64,000 nucleotides of DNA from Salvelinus alpinus (taxonomy: Eukaryota > Chordata > Actinopteri > Salmoniformes > Salmonidae): NCBI RefSeq assembly GCF_045679555.1, contig NC_092098.1, positions 15,638,538 through 15,702,537 of the forward strand, read 5' to 3'. This document shows positions 1 through 10,300 of this stretch, in pieces; within the stretch, counting starts at the first letter, position 1, and every line of letters begins with the position of its first letter. Both the position numbers and the translations under genes were made by a program. The notes beneath the pieces were generated by a model. That model searched no databases, was not told the origin of the DNA, and worked only from the letters and a program-made list of their open reading frames with translations.

Positions 1-262
1 TGTCAGATATGACATGCTGTTGAACAAAGTTCTCTTGCCACTCACTGAGCAGCTCATGTGGCTCAACAAGCTGTCTGTCCATTTTATGGTCACACATCCA
101 GACATGCTCAACAGAGCCAGATGCCTCGACATGCTGTCAGATGACACATGGAAGCAAGCATGCCATTCTTTACATCCCAACGCAAAGACACGAACAGAGA
201 CCCCCGTCCAGATATTGACTCAACTTTTGAAATGGTGTGGAATTGACACATTCAATAACTAA
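1..262 (+). CDS. Possible 3'-terminal coding exon of an unidentified protein (partial)
   Basis: The frame is already open at the left edge and runs to a TAA at 260-262, so about 86 codons are visible and the start lies outside the window. The predicted peptide is mixed hydrophobic and polar, rich in Leu, Trp, Met, Cys and His, and shows no low-complexity run; this looks more like a helical globular protein end than a chance frame. It ends in an Asp-Thr-Phe-Asn-Asn tail. I do not recognise the family and see no catalytic motif or membrane segment. No clear AATAAA signal follows in the next few hundred bases, so the 3' end of any transcript is unknown. It could instead be a chance open frame or an unrecognised repeat. 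Existence of the open frame is seen; its being a real exon is inference. Confidence 0.35.
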   Translation, partial: VRYDMLLNKVLLPLTEQLMWLNKLSVHFMVTHPDMLNRARCLDMLSDDTWKQACHSLHPNAKTRTETPVQILTQLLKWCGIDTFNN

Positions 263-3200
263 GGCATCCAGGAGGGAAAAATGTAGCTTGTGTAAAAGCT
301 GGTTTAAGATTTTTATAGTGGGTGTATAGTGTGTTTGAAGCAAAGCCAGGGGGTATCGTGTTCAGACACTGGAGATTGTCTGCACACCTCCACAGGCTGA
401 TAATAGTGTCTGTGGACAGCCCAGAGAGTCCTGAGAGCTCCTGGTCTGAGCTGGCCTTTTAGTGTCTCTCGTCCTGCCTCCCCTCTCTCCTTCCCTTGGC
501 CCAGCTCCAGGGGGTGAGTTGGAGGGTAGAGCAGTAGAGAGAGAGATTTATGACTGTAGGTCCCCCAGGGCTGATGGTGTGATGGTGGGGAACGTAGGAG
601 GTGACGTGCCACAAAGATGCGGAGGGATAAACCCGTATCGATGGAACATTGTGATCTCAGATAAAACCGAGTGTTCTGAACAGTAATGAAGATTGATGTG
701 TGGATTGGCTTGTACTCTAGACTAGAGAAAGGGAGTCTGTCTTGTTATTGTGGCTGCTTCTCTCTCTCTCTCTCCCAGGGAGTACAGGAAGTGGTCTCAG
801 TGAACTCTGCTCCTCTGGCTGGCCTAGTCCTTTAGGCACAGGTGGATGGTTGCCAACTGAAATATTTCGCTGCCCCGCCCGCATCTCTGGCCTGCCTCTT
901 GGCCTGCCCGGCCTGTTGTCATGGTACTGCAGGATTACCCGGCCCTTCTCTGGGTGTTACGACATCTCTCATCATTTGAAAATGGGTAGCAATGGGACTC
1001 TCTCTGCCACCCCCCCTTCCTCATGGAGAGTTGAGGTGAGCTCCAGGCAGGCAGGGTGAGAGGAGAGTGAGAAAGGAAGCAGTGTGGTGTTTTTAGGGGG
1101 ATGTTCAGTACAATGAGTATAAAATAACAGAGGTCTGGTTAGAGGCTGGCTGGCAGTAGCAGCATCAGTCAGACCACATCACCATCAGCCCCTCTCTAAT
1201 GATCAGCAGCGCCGGCTTAGCCGCATTAGGTAAATGTCACTACACCACAGTCGACACAGAGACAGAGCAGGAGAGGCTCTGCTTCCAGTCTAGCCTGTTG
1301 GCACTGTCACTTCACCACTGCTTCTAAGGATCTAACTAACTACATCTCCACCTGTTGTCAGGCTTCAGTGTCCACTGCAGGGAGGATCAGGGAAGATTTA
1401 CATTTAGAAACAGATACAAGTGATGGACTAATAGTTATTATTTTATTGATATACAATCATATTTAGAAGGATGTTCATTTTGATGAGATTTCCCATGTAG
1501 TGACATGAATTTCAGTGCAGTATCTCTTTTTGTCACATTGTCACATTGCCAGTGAGCTAGCCTGGCCTTTGGCTGAGTGGAGTGTGAGTGGTTTGTCACT
1601 GTAGGTGAGGGCCTGCTCTGTCATGGTGAGTGAGGTGACAGCTGAGCTGATGTGACACTGTGTGCTGCGTGGGTCAGGCTAGCCCCCAGCCGTTAGCCAC
1701 TCTACCCCCCCATGCTGCTCAGCAGTGACACATCAAACTACCCGTGTTTTGGGCCTGTCAGCTCCACACAGAGGAGAGGGGACAGTACTGTGTTTTCAGC
1801 GTCAGTCTAAAGCCAGAGACAATGACAAACATTGATCTGTGCAGCCAGCCGGCATGAGATGGATGTACAACACAGGTGCCAGGTGGGCGAACACTGTGTG
1901 TGAGCACAGTCGTGTGTGTGTGTGTGTCATTAGTTATTCTAAGGCAATTGAAGGTGATAGATGAAAACACAAAAATCCTAATGTTTTTATTTGGTTATCT
2001 TTGAAACGAAAGAGAGAACAAAGCTGTGTATGGATCCTCAGGGAGAAGCCTGTGACTGACACAGGTTCAGTGAGGAGATGTGGCCTGAAGTTTGACATGT
2101 TTTCCCTCAGCAGACTGGATCCCAGTCAAAATGTGGGAACCTCTCAGATCACTATCTGTTCTGAGCACAGTTCTAATGAAACATCTCAGCTCCTGTCCGT
2201 GTGCCTGTCTAACCTACATTTGACATCTCTCCTGAGCCCACAGCTTTACCCACACTCCTCTCTTCCTTACCAAGGAGCTCTGCCGAGGATGTAGTGTGTA
2301 ATTGGATACAGATGTTGCCATGGCAGCTCGCTGCTAGACTGTTGTTTTAGCCTAGGCAAAGTGCTTTCCTACATACCAGTCTGACCTCCCTTTTGAAAGT
2401 GTCCAAAAACGACAAGCCTTTGTAGCGTTTTATGGGATCCTCTGATGTGCAGGGATGTGAAGTCACTTTTATTATGTCAGGCCTCTCTCCCATGTCCCCT
2501 CCTTGTTTATAATAATTGACCGGTTAATACAGCTAATACAGTTATTATTGGGGCTGTGTTATTACTTTGGGTGAGCAGGGTCACCATATCCTGTTCTGGA
2601 GGGTGTCTGAGTGTCTGTGATGCACACATGGGATGGGGTGACCTACTGTATAGGGCATCAGGTCACATGTTTTACACAGGGGCTTTTACACTTTAGAAAT
2701 CGTTCGGACGTGTAACAGACTATAGTTGTACACTTCTACAGTATGTTACGTTATGTGTTGTTTTGATCCTATTATGTGTGTTAAACATTGATGGAGTTAA
2801 TAGTCAATCCAAAGAGCATGTAAGCGTCCCTCCATCTGCTTGTAATAGTGTAAGTACAGTAGTGTCGTAAAAACTGTTTCCATGAGTCAAACTGACGTGA
2901 ACGTCGAGTCTCAGTATCTTTGTCAAGATACTAGGACTTCAGTGTTGAGGACATGCCTGGGTTCTGATCACTTTTCAGGGGCCATAGACTGACAGTGTTG
3001 TTACCCTTAATAACATTGCATCCTGCTGTAGTGCCTGAGTCTCCTGGTAAAGTCGTATTACCTCACCGTGACTCGCTCCTGCGGCCTCCCAGGCTGATGT
3101 CATCCCACAGCAGACAGCCACACACTTGTCACGCTGCATAGTATCACCATACTGCACCAAGGGAGCAGGACTTTCTCATAACGCGTGACCAGAGGAAAGA

Positions 3201-3950
3201 GGGTCTATACTGTAACTATTCTTTAGATGTGGCAACAAGCGTCGTGGTCACTTATAGCAGAGAGAATGATCTGATTGGATTACCGAAGCACACACACACA
3301 CACACGCAACTCCCTTCCCTTTTCCCCCTTGGTTTATAATGATCTGTTTACCAGCAGCACACAGTGTAGTAATAATGATCAGGCTGTCAATGGCTCTCGG
3401 GTTTCTGCATCCTCCCAGGTACCATGACACTGTACTGTACTGTGTGTACCCAGTACTACCATTATTCTGGCTGGATCCCCCAACAGGAAATCAGCTGCTC
3501 ATGTTTGTGTGGTGATTATATTGAATTGAGTTGTGTGGTTAAGTTATATAGGGTGTTTCATGAAATGGCTCGCATGTCCATTAGTTTAATAATGGCGTTT
3601 TGGAGACGAAGTAAGTTCAGACTGGAAACATCATACTGAAATGAAATGGGTGTTTGAGTAAAGATGTGGGGGACAGCTCCTCAAGGCAAGCTGGTTCGTA
3701 CATCGAGGTCAGAAGGTCAAAGAAAAACTTGTCTGAGCTGAGAGATCAGGTCAATGTGTCAAATCACTTGTAATTCATCTCCAGAACAATCAGACAGACT
3801 GATGGGATTGGACAGTGTGGAGGACTTTATGATAGCTAAGTGTGTGACATTATTGCTGATGCATAGGTACTTGATGTCCCATGGTGGTTAAGAACCAAAT
3901 ATGCACTTAATTTAGCCCCAATCGCCGGGCTGCTGTCAAAATTTTAGATT
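263..3950. other. Low-copy non-coding stretch
   Basis: No gene or recognisable transposon is seen. Frames here are short and lack coding character. There is a (TC)n run ending in CCCAG at about 761-778, a (GT)8 at about 1912-1927 and a (CA)8 at 3289-3305. It may be downstream or intronic sequence of the possible gene at the left edge. Confidence 0.5.
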
Positions 3951-4125
3951 TTTTTATTTACCTAAGCAAGTCAGTTAAGAACAAATTCTTATTTTCAATG
4001 ACAGCCTGGGTTAACTGGGTTCAGGTGCAGAACAATAGATTTTTACCTTGTCAGCTCGGGGATTCTATCTTGCAACCTTCTGGTTACTAGTCCAACACTC
4101 TAACCACCAGGCTTCCTGCCACCCC
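3951..4125 (-). mobile_element. HpaI-type tRNA-derived SINE, reverse orientation
   Basis: Read on the minus strand, the 5' end carries a tRNA-like head ending near 4125, with a decayed B-box at about 4059-4078. A central GTTAAC (HpaI) site lies at about 4010. The 3' tail is the salmonid segment with TTGTTCTTAACTGACTTGCC followed by an A/T-rich end near 3951. The same tail occurs in the LINE copies at 4258-4484 and 14856-15800. Age is suggested by several substitutions in the internal promoter. It is not expected to encode protein. Confidence 0.8.
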
Positions 4126-4257
4126 GAGACTGATTGTTGTCCTTTTAGGTTGGGATGTTGCTAAGTACCTATCGTACCTTAACTCTACTGTACCTGCTGG
4201 TTAGTGTTTATGGATGGGCTTTGGTAACACATTATTTGGATAGTCCATCTGTAGATG

Positions 4258-4484
4258 TATCTGCTATGTTGTTGTCTTAGGCCTCTCTTTATGTAGTGTT
4301 GTGGTGTCTCTCTTGTCATGATGTGTGTTTTGTCCTGTATCTTTTTTATTTTTAATCCCAGCCCCCGTCCCCGCAGGAGGATTTTTTCCCTTTGGTAGGC
4401 CGTCATTGTAAAATAAGAATTTGTTCTTAACTGACTTGCCTAGTTAAATAAAGGTTACATTTTTTTAAAAATGTTTAAAAAATA
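4258..4484 (+). mobile_element. 5'-truncated RSg-1-like LINE, 3' end only
   Basis: This 227-bp piece matches in reverse complement the 3' end of the longer LINE at 14856-15800, including the AAGAGAGACC region and the terminal TTGTTCTTAACTGACTTGCC tail followed by a T/A-rich end. Truncation at the 5' side and a probable 6-bp target duplication (near 4252-4257 and 4485-4490) are typical of target-primed reverse transcription. It carries none of the reverse transcriptase. Confidence 0.65.
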
Positions 4485-4537
4485 ACAGATGCTCTACAGA
4501 CTATCAGTAGCATTTAATATAACTATCTACTAACCTT

Positions 4538-4622
4538 AACCCTTACCCTAACCTTAACCTTAACCCTTACCCTAACCTTAACCCTTATCCTAACCCTTAT
4601 CCTAACCCTTATACTAACCCTA
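4538..4622. repeat. Telomere-like CCCTAA/CCTTAA degenerate tandem run
   Basis: About fourteen degenerate six-base units of the CCCTAA/CCTTAA type occur within the MITE. Because they sit inside an element whose relatives also carry them, they are better read as an element-internal repeat than as a fused chromosome end. Confidence 0.75.
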
Positions 4623-4701
4623 AGCAAGCAGTTGCTTTTCAACAGATACTTTGTTGATAGAATAACTTCACTATCCGGACTATCCAAATAAAGTGTAAAC
4701 G

Positions 4702-5720
4702 GTGCTTTTTATAGTGCTGTACTAACAGCAGTAAACATGAGATCTACACAAAGCAAACGTTTAACTTCATAATAGTCAGCTAGCTATATGTGAATCATAA
4801 TAATCTAGCTGTCCAGCTAGTTTAACAGGCAAAAATGACCTAAAACTAATGTTATGCAAGGTAGATGACTAGCTGTCAATTCTTCATGGGTAGCTAGCTA
4901 CCATTTCTTTGTGGATAGCTAGCTAGCCAGTTAGCCCTATTGACTTACTATGGGCTTGAGATCTACGCACACTACAGTGGGTATTGTAGGCAGGAACTAA
5001 ACATGCCAAAATGAACGCAGTATGTATTTATTAACGTAATATTGTAGTCAGGCAACATATGAGATGTGAATGAGCAACATCTCTTTCCGATGTCAGTTTA
5101 AAATAGTGTCTGCCATTGATTTCAATGAATTTTCCATCGTTTTTAAAAAAAGTGGTTGCATTATATTTCTGTGCATTTTTTCCCGTTGAAGCGTGCATCA
5201 ATGCATTCTTCAAAATATGTACAAACAGAGTGCGCATCTGAGAAGTGCCCTCCGTGATCCGTTTCTCAGAATTTGATTTTGATTCCAAATCTCCCAGGCT
5301 CAAATGTACGTGTTCGGAGCACGGTAGTATACATATTGAGAAACACCCAGAGAGTTGTAGGCCATCACATCAAACTTAGCCTATAGATTGTTTAGGGGAA
5401 ACATATGATAGTGGGCATATGGCACTGGTCTGGAGTCAGCTGTCTGCCACAGCTGATAGTGTGAGCTTGGCATATGGTGCTGGTCTGGAGACAGTTGTTT
5501 GATGCGGTGCACTGACCTCCATTCTGGAACATTTCCCCCCCAGTGCCAATGGCAGACTTCTGCTCCTAGTGTGGCATGTCACATAGTGTTAAAATCTCTG
5601 TGCAATAAAGGGAAAAACCAGACGCTGCACTCAAATCTGTTCTGATATTTTCTAATTATCTTCAAAAGATTATTACCTGTGTAACAGCGTTGATAAGGCT
5701 AGCTTGTACTATTCTATATA
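4702..5720. other. Low-copy stretch with GCTAGCTA clusters
   Basis: No gene is recognised. Short AGCTAGCT palindromes are clustered at 4780-4935. A 90-codon minus-strand frame at 5031-5303 has fairly mixed composition but no family I know. A diverged tandem duplication of about 55 bp with the core GGCATATGG occurs at about 5415-5500. Confidence 0.4.
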
Positions 5721-5896
5721 TTTTACATGTATGTCATTTAGCAGACACTCTCATCCAGGGTGACTTACAGGTGCAGCTAGGATTAAGTGCCTTGCTCAAG
5801 GACACATCGACATATTTTTCATCTAGTCGGCTTGGGGATTTGAACCACCGTTCCGTTACTGGCCCAATGCTCTTAACCACTAGGCTACCTGCCGCC
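5721..5896 (-). mobile_element. tRNA-derived SINE with the GTCTGCTAAATGAC-type tail, reverse orientation
   Basis: On the minus strand it starts with GGCGGCAGGTAGCCTAGTGG, giving an A-box-like TAGCCTAGTGG, then a B-box region GGTTCAAATCCCC at about 5835-5847. It ends in a tail related to the widespread teleost motif GCGTCTGCTAAATGAC near 5735. This tail differs from the HpaI/SmaI tail, so it belongs to another SINE lineage. A related truncated copy is at 40835-40947. Confidence 0.75.
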
Positions 5897-6225
5897 TATA
5901 GAGAAGAAAGTATTCCATGTTATGAAAGTACGATTACAAAGAGGTCCTAATGTATCAAACTGTGATATTGATATTTGAAAGTTGGCACCTGGCAATGCTT
6001 CGCTGGCGTTATGTAAGGTTACCAGTACTTCTCCCCTGTGGAGAGCTGAGCCCTCTGCAGCTAGCTGCCTCTCCTCCTCCTAACGCTCCTGCTCCGGGAT
6101 GGTGCAGCCAGCCACAGCTTTGCCCTGATATCAAACACATGGGACTGTTTATTAAAGCAAGTTTAAAATGAAACTTAGGGATCAAGTGTTTTTACTCTGA
6201 AGACCTTGCCTTTATTTTCTCACAG

Positions 6226-6276
6226 AAGGGGTCGGGAATAGCGGAAGGTGAAGAGCTCACCAGACTGTCAGAGGCT
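6226..6276 (+). other. Candidate 51-bp internal coding exon
   Basis: A pyrimidine-rich stretch ending TTTATTTTCTCACAG at 6225 forms a good splice acceptor. The following 51 bases are open in the frame reading KGSGIAEGEELTRLSEA, and a strong donor GTGAGT begins at 6277. The length is a multiple of three, as expected of an optional exon. A possible branch-point-like TACTCTGA lies at about 6193. No family is recognised and no flanking exons are found in the window. Splice-like signals also arise by chance in 64 kb, so this is a candidate only. Confidence 0.3.
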
Positions 6277-6538
6277 GTGAGTAATATCAAAAGAGGCAGT
6301 GGTTTTATCCTAGGTTTTAACATCGACAAAACTCAGCTCTCAAAATGGATGACAAGCTCTGTGTCCGTTAAGCTCATACAGAACAACTTCAGAAGCTTTT
6401 TTAAACCTCAAAGGCAATTCAAGTAAAACATGTCCTGCATTGCAGGAAAGTTCTCCTGCAACACGGTGATCAAATTAAGATCCTACATCTGTTGGTTCTA
6501 ATATACACAAGACTCAGCTCTCAAAATGGATGGCAAGC

Positions 6539-6931
6539 TGTCACGTTCCTGACCTGTTTTCTCTTGTTTTGTATGTCTTTATTGGTCAGGGCGTGAGTGT
6601 TGGGTGGGCAGTCTATGTTTTGTATTTCTATGTTGGGTTTTGTGTTCGGCCTGGTATGATTCTCAATTAGAGACAGGTGTGTATCGTTTGTCTCTGATTG
6701 AGAGTCATACTAAGGCAGCCAGGGTTTCACTGGTGTTTTGTGGGTGTTTGTTTCCTGTGTCAGCGTTTGGGCCACACAGGACTGTTGCAGGTTAGTCACG
6801 TTTGTTGTTTTGTTAATTTTGTAGTGTTTGTTGGTTTGCCATTAAAATCATGAATACCTCCTACTCCGCATCTTGGTCCGATCCATGCTCCTCCTCGTCT
6901 GAGGAGGAGAACGACATTGACAGCCGTTACA
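6539..6931 (+). mobile_element. Solo LTR, TGTCACG family, likely Ty3/Gypsy type
   Basis: The element begins TGTCACG and ends GTTACA, with a 6-bp duplication GCAAGC at 6533-6538 and 6932-6937. TG...CA ends, a short target duplication, a length of 393 bp and an ATTAAA near the 3' part (about 6841) fit a solo LTR left by recombination between two LTRs. A second copy is at 34145-34522. No internal retroelement genes flank it. Assignment to Gypsy is from memory of salmonid repeats. Confidence 0.65.
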
Positions 6932-8462
6932 GCAAGCTCTGTGTCAGTTAAACTCATAGTGCATGAAATGTGCTATACAAATATAGTTTGGCTTGATTTG
7001 ACATGTCACCTACTCTAATATGATGCTGTGAGAGGTGGCCACACCAGAGCAGACTTCAGGACTTGGGTTTTAGTAATCTGTGACTAATACCAAGTGGTAT
7101 GCACAGTATGTAGTGTTGCTAATGTAGATTCATATTGTGGTCTCCCCCTTGTCTCTCCTCTCATCTGCACCTTCCCTGCTGGAGTCCATCACGGCTATAT
7201 GAGCTGACAGTTCATCTCCTGAGGGAGGAGAGTGAAGACAAAGCAGACCATCAAAACCTTCCAAACCTTATGCTTTCAAATGGGCCCCTCTTCCCCTCCT
7301 CCCCTCCCCGTTTTTACACAAATCCACTTGCTCTATTTCCCACTTGCTGCTGCAAGGGTTAGGGGCCACTCTCAGCTTACAGTATCGCCCAAGATACACT
7401 TTGCACTGACTGATACCGAAATGGCACGTAACCTGGCACCAAAAAAACGGCAATGAAGCGGCATAAAGTTCAGTGATGTGGGCAGTTGGATGGTATCAGA
7501 GGAACAGCCAGACCCGCCAGCAGACTGACAGCCTCTCAGCCCTGTGCTCTGGAGGGGACAAGAGCGTCACTAACTAACAGGCCCACGGTGCTAATCTGGG
7601 CTGCTGTCTGTGTGATTTTTACTGTAGCAGAGGCTGGACTGGAGGCTAAGTCTGATTGGACACAGTTAATGTCTGATTAGGAATAGTATTCCAATAGAAC
7701 ACAAGACATTGTAACTAGCATTATTTATACTGTAGTGAGGGGAGCTGCGTTCAGCGAGAGGAGGCAAAACTGTAACAGAGGGTGTAAACCCTGGGGGATG
7801 TGTGGGCTGGTCAGATGGTTACAGATGTGTTGCTGTGGCTGACTAGCCAGGAGGGAGCACAGAGACAGACAGTCCGACTACAACCATTGAGTCTTTGTCT
7901 GCTTGGTAATGTGCTTCAGGGGACCCATGGAACAGATGGACCAGTGCATGAAATGTTTACAGTAACAGTTTGTTCTACTCTCCATTAGATTGAGGATGCT
8001 CGTTTGGAGTGTCACAGTTATTATACGATTTGTTTCATTGTGAGAAACTCCTTGTTTTTCAGATGTGCCGATGTGAGATTTTCTCTGCTCCCCTTTTCAC
8101 TGTGTACTCTTATTTGGCTTTGCACTTTCTGGGTTAAACATTAGCACACAGCAGAATCTTCTGCTCTCGCTGACTAGTGCTGGAGCTGAAACAGCACTTT
8201 GAGCTTGCCCCAGTTTGTGTATTTGCTTGTATGCTGTCATGTAGTCCGTTTACTGACTGGATTTAACCTCGCTGTACAGCAGAACACACCCCATCGCTAC
8301 CTTCCTTGTGCAGCCAGCAGAGCTGCTGTGGAACTGAGTGACACCTCCTGCTGGCGTGTACTGCAACTGATGGAATCTTGAAATATCCACACGGCTTATG
8401 GATGCTCAACTCACCAATGGACAATCCCAGCACATGTCACATGTACAAATCTCCCCACCGGA
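6932..8462. other. Low-copy non-coding stretch
   Basis: No gene, transposon or long repeat is recognised. The left part (6932-6980) continues a short duplicated host segment also seen at 6328-6385. Confidence 0.4.
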
Positions 8463-8883
8463 GTCCCTCTCTTCCCTCATGGTGTGTATCTCTCCCTCAG
8501 CGTCCCTCTCTTCCCTCGTGTGTGTATCTCTCCCTCAGCGTCTCTCTCTCTCCCCTCATGGTGTGTATCTCTCCCTCAGTGTCCCTCTCTTCCCTCATGG
8601 TGTGTATCTCTCCCTCAATGTCTCTCTCTCCCCTCATGGTGTGTATCTCTCCCTCAGTGTCTCTCTCTCCCCTCATGGTGTGTATCTCTCCCTCAGTGTC
8701 CCTCTCTTCTCTCATGGTGTGTATCTCTCCCTCAGCGTCCTTCTCTTCCCTCATGGTATGTATCACTCCCTCAGTGTCTCTCTCTGCCCTCATGGTGTGT
8801 ATCTCCCTCAGTGTCCCTCTCTTCTCTCATGGTGTGTATCTCTCCCTCAGCGTCGCTCTCTTCCCTCATGGTGTGCTTCTCTC
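8463..8883. repeat. Minisatellite, 39-bp unit, about 11 copies
   Basis: The unit alternates a CTCTCTTCCCTCATGG part with a TGTGTATCTCTCCCTCAG part. Since 39 is a multiple of three and the unit lacks stops, long frames stay open in all three forward frames and one reverse frame. That pattern argues against coding. The array is strongly pyrimidine-rich on the plus strand. Confidence 0.9.
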
Positions 8884-9862
8884 TCCTCTGTGTTCCTCTG
8901 GGGCTGTTGTTTATGGACAATTATAATTTATAACTGAGCAGAGGATTTAATTTCAGTGCGGAGGCTCGCCAGCAGGGCGCCATGCTGCAATCAAGAGAAT
9001 CAGCTATCTGTGAGCCCAGTTGAATGGAAAGTATTATCACTGGCCACAAACGGACACTGTTTCCCCTCAAACTATTCCCGGATGCTCCCAGGCCCCGCGT
9101 CTCTTCTTTCATTCATTTGCTCTGGTTATCCTCCCCTCCTCTCTTCCACTACTGGGGCTTCCTCACTTTGCCCCTCAGCCCCTCCAACTCCTCTCTCTTT
9201 GCTCCTCCTCTGGCTCCTCTGGTCTGATCTGTGATCAATGTGTCACCCCTGTTACTGTTGTTGTGTACAGAGATGTGTGCATGGAGCTGATCAGTGGGTG
9301 TTTATACCACTGATTGGTGAACACAGTACAGTTTGTTCACAACCAGTTAGCTTGTTACAGATAATTATTTTTGTCTGTAGTTTATCTTCCTGACTGTATT
9401 CTGCCTCTCCATCCTCACTGGTCTTGTGCTCTTCCTGTATAGCATGTTTGACTAGCATAATATCAAAGGTCTGATAGTGATTAGATCAGTGCAGCCATCT
9501 GTGTTCACAGCTGAGCTGCAGACTCACTGTGATGCACTGGAAAGATCCTGCACCGTCACATGGCTGTAGAAACACATACTAACAGACTATGCACCTACTG
9601 TAACAACACTTTACTGTAACAACACTTTACTGTAACAACACTTTACTGTAACAACACTTTACTGCATCACTTAAATTTTGTTTTGAGTGGTAGTGACATA
9701 ATGATTCACTAATAATGCAAGATACGGTATAGGCTTGGACAACCTTTGCATAAACATCAGCATGTTACCATGGTTACCCCATGGCTATTCAGTCTGAAAG
9801 AAGTCACCTTAAAAAAATGCAAGAGTCTCTACAAGCCAGATAAATAAAATATTTACACTTAC
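8884..9862. other. Low-copy non-coding stretch with a 16-bp minisatellite
   Basis: A 16-bp unit (CTGTAACAACACTTTA) is repeated four times at 9597-9664. No other feature is recognised. Confidence 0.5.
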
Positions 9863-9984
9863 TTGCTGTTGGTCCTTTTGGCGGTAGGAAGTGGAGATAA
9901 AATATCCACAGGAAATTGTTGTTTACCCGATGTTTTGCAGCAGCAGTAGGTTTTGTCCCCTGTATTTTCAATCTCCTGACACAT
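9863..9984 (-). other. Candidate first coding exon, left arm of the inverted duplication
   Basis: On the minus strand an ATG at 9984-9982 opens a frame that runs 122 bases to a strong splice donor (GTAAGTG, GT at 9862-9861). The peptide contains an I-E-N motif followed 21 codons later by V-D-I-L-S-P. The facing arm has I-E-N and V-D-I-L-S-P 20 codons apart in the same relative frame, which suggests past selection on a reading frame. The donor phase differs from that of the other arm. No family is recognised. Confidence 0.3.
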
Positions 9985-10159
9985 TGCACGTGATGGACAA
10001 TATGTAAACAATAGCCGAATGTAACCGAATGTTGTCTACCGAAGCACTTCCCTTGCAATCAGCTGGAAGTGCATGAGAAATTTTCGAGCTGATTGCGTGG
10101 GACAACGTTCGGTCTGTGGTTTGGTTAAGCTCGGCCATTGTTTACATATTGTGCAAGTG

Positions 10160-10300
10160 TTTTTTCGCTGCGAATTGCGTCAGTATTGAAAATCTCAAAC
10201 CGGAAATACAAACAGACGTACTGAAAGTCGGGTTAATAACACGTGTGGATATTTTGTCTCCGATTACCAGTGACATAAGGACAAAATCAGCAGACAACAG
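10160..10300 (+). other. Candidate coding exon, right arm of the inverted duplication
   Basis: A plus-strand frame containing I-E-N (10184-10192) and V-D-I-L-S-P (10244-10261) runs to a donor-like CAG/GTAAAG at 10300/10301. No ATG is present at the place matching the left-arm start; the equivalent position has lost it through small indels. This copy may be a decayed duplicate or may start upstream. Function is unknown. Confidence 0.25.

Larger units (their letters stand above)
4223..4701. mobile_element. MITE-like element with about 24-bp inverted ends, split by a LINE tail
   Basis: The left end (4223-4247) and right end (4677-4701) are imperfect inverted copies sharing the core TTTGGATAGTCC. 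Inside are a LINE 3' fragment (4258-4484) and a run of telomere-like C-rich units (4538-4622). The sequence on either side of the LINE fragment is continuous MITE sequence (GTAGATG before, CAGATGCTC after), so the LINE inserted later. There is no coding capacity. The superfamily is not known. Confidence 0.6.
9855..10300. repeat. Diverged inverted duplication centred near 10075
   Basis: The left arm read on the minus strand resembles the right arm read on the plus strand. Shared blocks in matching order are GCAATCAGCT, ACCGAA(T/C)GTTGTC, ACAATATGTAAACAAT (9995-10010 and 10137-10152), ATTGAAAAT, and GTGGATATTTT.TCTCC (9892-9909 and 10244-10261). The arms have diverged, so the event is old. Each arm carries an exon-like frame described separately. 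The centre is richer in CpG than its neighbours, which would suit a bidirectional promoter, but that is inference. Confidence 0.6.

Noticed and set aside
4538..4622. Chromosome-fusion telomere relic
   Set aside because: The units are degenerate and enclosed within a MITE.
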